Source: a candidate division BRC1 bacterium ADurb.Bin183
Lineage (GTDB): Bacteria; Sumerlaeota; Sumerlaeia; MWCT01
Reading direction: 5' to 3'
Assembly (NCBI GenBank): GCA_002070185.1
Contig: MWCT01000003.1
Coordinates: forward strand, 62,001 to 126,000
Length of the DNA stretch: 64,000 nucleotides
Shown: one piece after another, positions 60,393 through 64,000 of the stretch
How positions within the stretch are numbered: the first letter of the stretch is position 1
Layout: the number at the start of each line of letters is the position of its first letter
The notes under the pieces: generated by a model
Database searches by the model: none
The model's input: only the letters and a program-made list of their open reading frames with translations
Told to the model about the DNA's origin: nothing
Position numbers and translations under genes: made by a program

Positions 60393-62162
60393 ATGAACAC
60401 AAAAGCAAAAATCTTAAAACTCTTCCTCGCGCTTTTCCTCGCGCTCTTTTTTGCCTCCTGCGCCTCAACGCCAATTAACAGCGGCGCAACTCAGCAGCCT
60501 TGCGAATTCAAATTCGCCGTCTGGGGCGACACACAGTTCGACACCCCCGCACAGTTTGATAAAACCCTCCGCGAGACGGAGCTCCTCAAACCGGCATTTG
60601 TCGTCCACACCGGCGACATGATTACCGGCTATTCCTACGACAAGGAAAAAATCCGCAGTCAATGGGCGCGTTTCAAAAAAGATATCGAACCGCTCTCCAT
60701 GCCCTTTTATCCCGCGCCCGGCAACCACGACGTTACCACAACGGAAATTGAGCCGCTCTACATCGAGGCTTGGGGCGAGGGGAATTTATACTATTCCTTT
60801 GACCACAACGGCTCCCACTTTATCATCCTTGACACCAACCTCAACGCCCGCATAGATGAAATACCCGATGAGGAAATGGAATGGCTCAAAAACGACCTTG
60901 AGCAAAATAAAGACGCCATCAACATCTTTTTATTTTTCCACTCCCCGCTCCATCTGGACGCTAAATTCGACTGGCAATCCGTGCATAACCTCCTCCTCCA
61001 ATACCCCGTACGCGCCGTTTTCACAGGGCATGCGCATATTTATGACCACCGCATTATGGACGGCATCCGCTATTTCTGCATCAACACATCAGGCGCTATG
61101 AACAACTCCAACCACATGACCGGTTACTCGCATCATTTCATCTACGTTACCGTTGTGGGAGATAAAACAGATTACGCCGTCATCACAGAGGGGCGCATCC
61201 TCCCGCCGGAAGCCGTCCCGCCGTCGGAATACATGCGCGCAGGCTCCTACTTTCAGGACGACGCCACCTACATCATCCCCGATACAAAAGACGGCGCGGC
61301 GGATATCGCTGTAAACGCCCTCATCAAAAACCGCACCGGCGAAATCCGCACCTTCACGCTCCTTTGGGAAACCGATAACTTCGATTTCCGATTCGACCCA
61401 CTCGGCGCAAAATTTGAACTCCGCGCCGGAACAGAACGCGCCGTCCCGTTCAAATTGCACATCCCAAAAGGCAGCCACAACAGGGAAGAACTCCCCAAAC
61501 TGAAAATCTCCATGCCTTACACCAACGGCGCCGGATACGACACAAACATCGTCTCCTATCACAACCTTTTCTGCCCGCCGCAAACAAAGGCGCTCCCGCT
61601 CAATGGAAAACTGATTCTTGACGGCAGGCTGGATGAAGCCGCATGGCAGGATGTCCCCGCCATCACGCGTCTCTGCCTGAATAAACGCGGCGACCTCGCC
61701 CGCGAAGAAACCATCGTCAAAGTGCTCTACGACGCCGAAAACATCCACATCGGCATAAAAGGCGAAGAGCCGAATCCAGCAGGGCTCAAAGCCGACGCCC
61801 ACGGCGCGCTGCCGCTTGTTTTTGCCGATGATGATTTTGAGATTTATCTGGATACAAAACGCGACTTGAAAAACTTTTACCGTTTGATGGTCAACCCAAA
61901 AGGCACTGTGTTCAGCAGCGGTCCAAAAGGGCTGTTCACATACACCTTTGATGTCAAGACGTTCATCGGGGAAAATTATTGGAGCGCGGAGTTCCGCATC
62001 CCTTACGCCCAGATTGATGCGCAGCCGCCCAAGCCCGGCACGCAGTGGGGGATGAACATCCGGCGCGCCCGCATGCAAACAGACCCCGCCGTCAGCGAAT
62101 GGTCGCGCATGCGCGGATTTCCCGCACAGCCGCAATTTTTTGGCGTTGTGAATTTCGAATAA
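60393..62162 (+). CDS. Metallophosphoesterase lipoprotein with CBM9-like domain
   Basis: 589 residues, with lipobox ending in Cys23. The calcineurin-like phosphoesterase core is complete: WGDTQFD, HTGDMITG, PGNHDV, FFHSPLHL and FTGHAHIY. An Ig-like middle region is followed by a C-terminal domain (about 395-589; LNGKLILDGRLDEAAWQDVPAI, DDDFEIYLDTKRD) of the CBM9/cellobiose-dehydrogenase-like carbohydrate-binding family. A surface phosphohydrolase that docks on glycans is inferred. It starts 18 bases after the HATPase-GNAT gene. Confidence 0.85.
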   Translation: MNTKAKILKLFLALFLALFFASCASTPINSGATQQPCEFKFAVWGDTQFDTPAQFDKTLRETELLKPAFVVHTGDMITGYSYDKEKIRSQWARFKKDIEPLSMPFYPAPGNHDVTTTEIEPLYIEAWGEGNLYYSFDHNGSHFIILDTNLNARIDEIPDEEMEWLKNDLEQNKDAINIFLFFHSPLHLDAKFDWQSVHNLLLQYPVRAVFTGHAHIYDHRIMDGIRYFCINTSGAMNNSNHMTGYSHHFIYVTVVGDKTDYAVITEGRILPPEAVPPSEYMRAGSYFQDDATYIIPDTKDGAADIAVNALIKNRTGEIRTFTLLWETDNFDFRFDPLGAKFELRAGTERAVPFKLHIPKGSHNREELPKLKISMPYTNGAGYDTNIVSYHNLFCPPQTKALPLNGKLILDGRLDEAAWQDVPAITRLCLNKRGDLAREETIVKVLYDAENIHIGIKGEEPNPAGLKADAHGALPLVFADDDFEIYLDTKRDLKNFYRLMVNPKGTVFSSGPKGLFTYTFDVKTFIGENYWSAEFRIPYAQIDAQPPKPGTQWGMNIRRARMQTDPAVSEWSRMRGFPAQPQFFGVVNFE

Positions 62163-62176
62163 AATAAAGACGCCGT

Positions 62177-64000
62177 TCAGACCGCGTTGCACGGAAAGAG
62201 CAGACGCACGCGCGTGCCGCGTCCCGGCTCGCTGGAGATGGCAATCTCCCCGCCGATATTCTGCATGATGCCGTAGGTGACAAAGAGTCCCAAACCGGAA
62301 GACTCGCCCTCTTTTTTCGTTGTGAAAAATGGGTCGAATATATTTTTCATAATCTCTTTTGGAATGCCGCCGCCGTTGTCTTCGATGACCACTTCGATAA
62401 AGCGCCGATTCTGGGCATCCGGCATAAGATGCCGCGTTCGCACTTTTATCTCGCCGCCGCCGCTGATAGCGTCCTCCGCATTGCGCAAGATGTTCAAAAT
62501 CACCTGCCGTATTTGATCCGGCGAAAGCAGCGTTTTGGGAACGTTCGGGTCAAAATCAAGCGAGACGCTGATGCCGTGCCGCTCAAGCGATTTAGCCATC
62601 AACTCAACGAGTTTGCCCGCCTCATAATTTATATCCGTCGGGGCGGGCGTCGGAGCGACGGGGCGATACAAATCCTGCAAAGTGCGCACAATCCGCGCAA
62701 TGCGATCCAGCTCCTCGTTGATATAAGCAAGCGGCTGCATGTTCAGCCCGAGCGATTCAAGCCGCGCCTGATAGCGGCGGACGTCGTCTCTAAAAAGGCG
62801 CAGGTAATTTTTGATAATGCCCAGCGGGTTGTTGATTTCATGGGCGATGCTGGCGGCGAGTTTGCCGCTGGCGGCGTATTTTTCCGCAAGCACAAGGTTG
62901 TAATGCGCATCTTCCAATTGAAGCGTGCGCTCTTTTACCTTCTCTTCGAGTTCATCCGCAAATCGTTTGACTCTCGTAAAAAGGCGGCTATGCTCCACCG
63001 CCACAGATAGCGCCCCCGCCACTTGCTCAATCATAGACATTTCGCGACCGGTGTAAAAATCCGCCTGCTTATGCCCCAAAATCATCGCGCCGAGGATGCC
63101 CGATGTGGAAATCAACGGAAGCGCCAGATAGGAGCGGATGCCGCGCCGCAAAAGGTCAATCTCCTCCTGATAGCGGCTGCTGCGGCTTGCAATGTCGCCC
63201 ACCGTCGCCGCCTTGCCCGTGCGCAGGATTAACTCCGCCACCGAGCCGTCCACCGGCATCGGCGGGTTTGCCTCCCATGAGGATTCAATCTGGGGCCAGG
63301 AAAGCTCCGGCGGCGGCAGAATAACCGCAAGGCGATATTCGGCGGCGTTTTCCCGCAGGAGGGCAATCGCGGCGTAATCGCAATCCACAACCTTTTTCAA
63401 CTCATCCGAAAGCACTTGAAAGATGTTATCCAGATTCAAGTCGGAATTGACCGCCTGCGTTATGCTCTGAATGAGCATAATCTGGTTGGCTTTTTCCTCC
63501 ACGTTGGCAAGGGCGCCTTTCAAATCTCCATACGTCTTTTGAAGCTCTTGCGCCATGCTGTTGAATCCATCAGCAAGGTCCTCGATTTCATCGCCTGTGC
63601 GAAGCTTCACGCGGGCGTTCAAATTCCCCTTTGCAATATCATGCAAACCCTTTTGCAATGTCTTAATAGGGACGACTATTTTATTAGATAGGTAAAGCCC
63701 CAAAAGCAACATCGCCGCCACCATGAGCACCCCTAAAAGCGACATGCGCCAAAGGAGCAGATTCACCACAACGACCACATCGCTCACGTCGAACACCATA
63801 AAGATGAACCACTCAAAATTGCTGCGCCTATCCGCCCATGCCATCCGCAGAAGGCTGATGGAGGAATACGCCACAATATTTTTTGCGTTGACCGCCTCCA
63901 ATGTGATAAACCACCCGCCATATTGGCTGCGCATTTGCGCCGCGTGCGATTCCAAAACGGGGGAAAAAACGGCGGCGTTGCGCGTTGCCAAATGAAGGGC
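62177..64000 (-). CDS. Sensor histidine kinase with HAMP and GAF domains, 5' end outside the window
   Basis: The frame is open to base 64000, so the N-terminus is missing. The part present shows the end of an extracytoplasmic sensing region and a membrane helix (LLGVLMVAAMLLLGLYLS). A HAMP domain, a GAF domain (about 190-330 of the visible part), a HisKA dimer with AHEINNPLG and a HATPase domain follow. The last carries the N-box NILRNAEDAI, EDNGGGIP, DPFFTTK and GLGLFV. It autophosphorylates on the H-box histidine. No response regulator is visible. It converges with the metallophosphoesterase gene, ending 14 bases from it. Confidence 0.9.
   Translation of the reverse strand, partial: ALHLATRNAAVFSPVLESHAAQMRSQYGGWFITLEAVNAKNIVAYSSISLLRMAWADRRSNFEWFIFMVFDVSDVVVVVNLLLWRMSLLGVLMVAAMLLLGLYLSNKIVVPIKTLQKGLHDIAKGNLNARVKLRTGDEIEDLADGFNSMAQELQKTYGDLKGALANVEEKANQIMLIQSITQAVNSDLNLDNIFQVLSDELKKVVDCDYAAIALLRENAAEYRLAVILPPPELSWPQIESSWEANPPMPVDGSVAELILRTGKAATVGDIASRSSRYQEEIDLLRRGIRSYLALPLISTSGILGAMILGHKQADFYTGREMSMIEQVAGALSVAVEHSRLFTRVKRFADELEEKVKERTLQLEDAHYNLVLAEKYAASGKLAASIAHEINNPLGIIKNYLRLFRDDVRRYQARLESLGLNMQPLAYINEELDRIARIVRTLQDLYRPVAPTPAPTDINYEAGKLVELMAKSLERHGISVSLDFDPNVPKTLLSPDQIRQVILNILRNAEDAISGGGEIKVRTRHLMPDAQNRRFIEVVIEDNGGGIPKEIMKNIFDPFFTTKKEGESSGLGLFVTYGIMQNIGGEIAISSEPGRGTRVRLLFPCNAV

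Noticed and set aside
1-64000. tRNA and rRNA genes
   Set aside because: No cloverleaf-like segment or rRNA-like block was found by eye in the intergenic stretches.

Overview
The window comes from a diderm (Gram-negative-type) bacterium. The evidence is a type II secretion locus with an outer-membrane secretin, LpxB-N-terminal-like (LAB_N) membrane domains, several predicted lipoproteins and binding proteins with cleavable signal peptides. Gene content (golvesin-like and carboxypeptidase-regulatory-like repeat domains, a tiny bS22/COX24-like basic protein, CimA-based isoleucine synthesis, a partner-switching-type STAS/HATPase pair) fits an uncultured or candidate phylum of the FCB/PVC kind better than a proteobacterium. 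I cannot name the taxon from sequence alone. No rRNA, tRNA, CRISPR array, intact insertion sequence or prophage was seen.

Layout. 1-12 kb: the end of a beta-helix surface protein with a strong terminator, a GT2 sugar-lipid transferase followed by an unusual LAB_N-LAB_N-GT39 fusion, an ABC exporter permease, a 1,642-residue membrane-anchored repeat protein, and on the minus strand a polysaccharide deacetylase and acylphosphatase. 12.3-25.4 kb: alanine racemase, then a compact co-directional type II secretion operon in the order gspE-F-H-I-J-K-L-M-C-D. It has no recognisable major pseudopilin gspG and no prepilin peptidase inside the window. 25.4-32.8 kb: folP, a peptide-binding protein, a glycosyltransferase, a diguanylate cyclase, an oxidoreductase and a repeat-bearing lipoprotein. 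32.8-33.3 kb is a 500-base intergenic region rich in inverted repeats.

33.3-40.9 kb: a class II aldolase with a cysteine cluster and a C-terminal tail resembling microcompartment encapsulation peptides, the 28-residue bS22-like gene, aroA-aroF (shikimate pathway), a lipoprotein with a beta-lactamase-like domain and golvesin-like domains, a glutamine-amidotransferase-like hydrolase and an MFS transporter. 41-49.2 kb (minus strand): a secreted repeat protein, a short inverted-repeat element, the plsY-nrdR-cimA-aspS housekeeping cluster, and a low-complexity secreted protein with a clear terminator. 49.4-52.6 kb: rpiB, a HIT protein and a cytoplasmic GH3 glycosidase.

52.6-64 kb: a minus-strand run of yejB-like permease, yejE-like permease (broken near its 3' end by a 7-base tandem duplication), a STAS-plus-kinase fusion, a secreted protein of unknown function and an ABC ATPase. 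Divergent from it are a HATPase-GNAT fusion and a metallophosphoesterase lipoprotein. A GAF/HAMP histidine kinase runs off the right edge. The STAS-kinase fusion and the HATPase-GNAT fusion face each other across the permease genes and are the best candidate here for a little-described regulatory system. The transporter parts are dispersed: the peptide-binding protein (26.7 kb) is far from the peptide permeases (57-59 kb), and an ABC-2-like permease (4.2 kb) is far from the ABC ATPase (52.6 kb).
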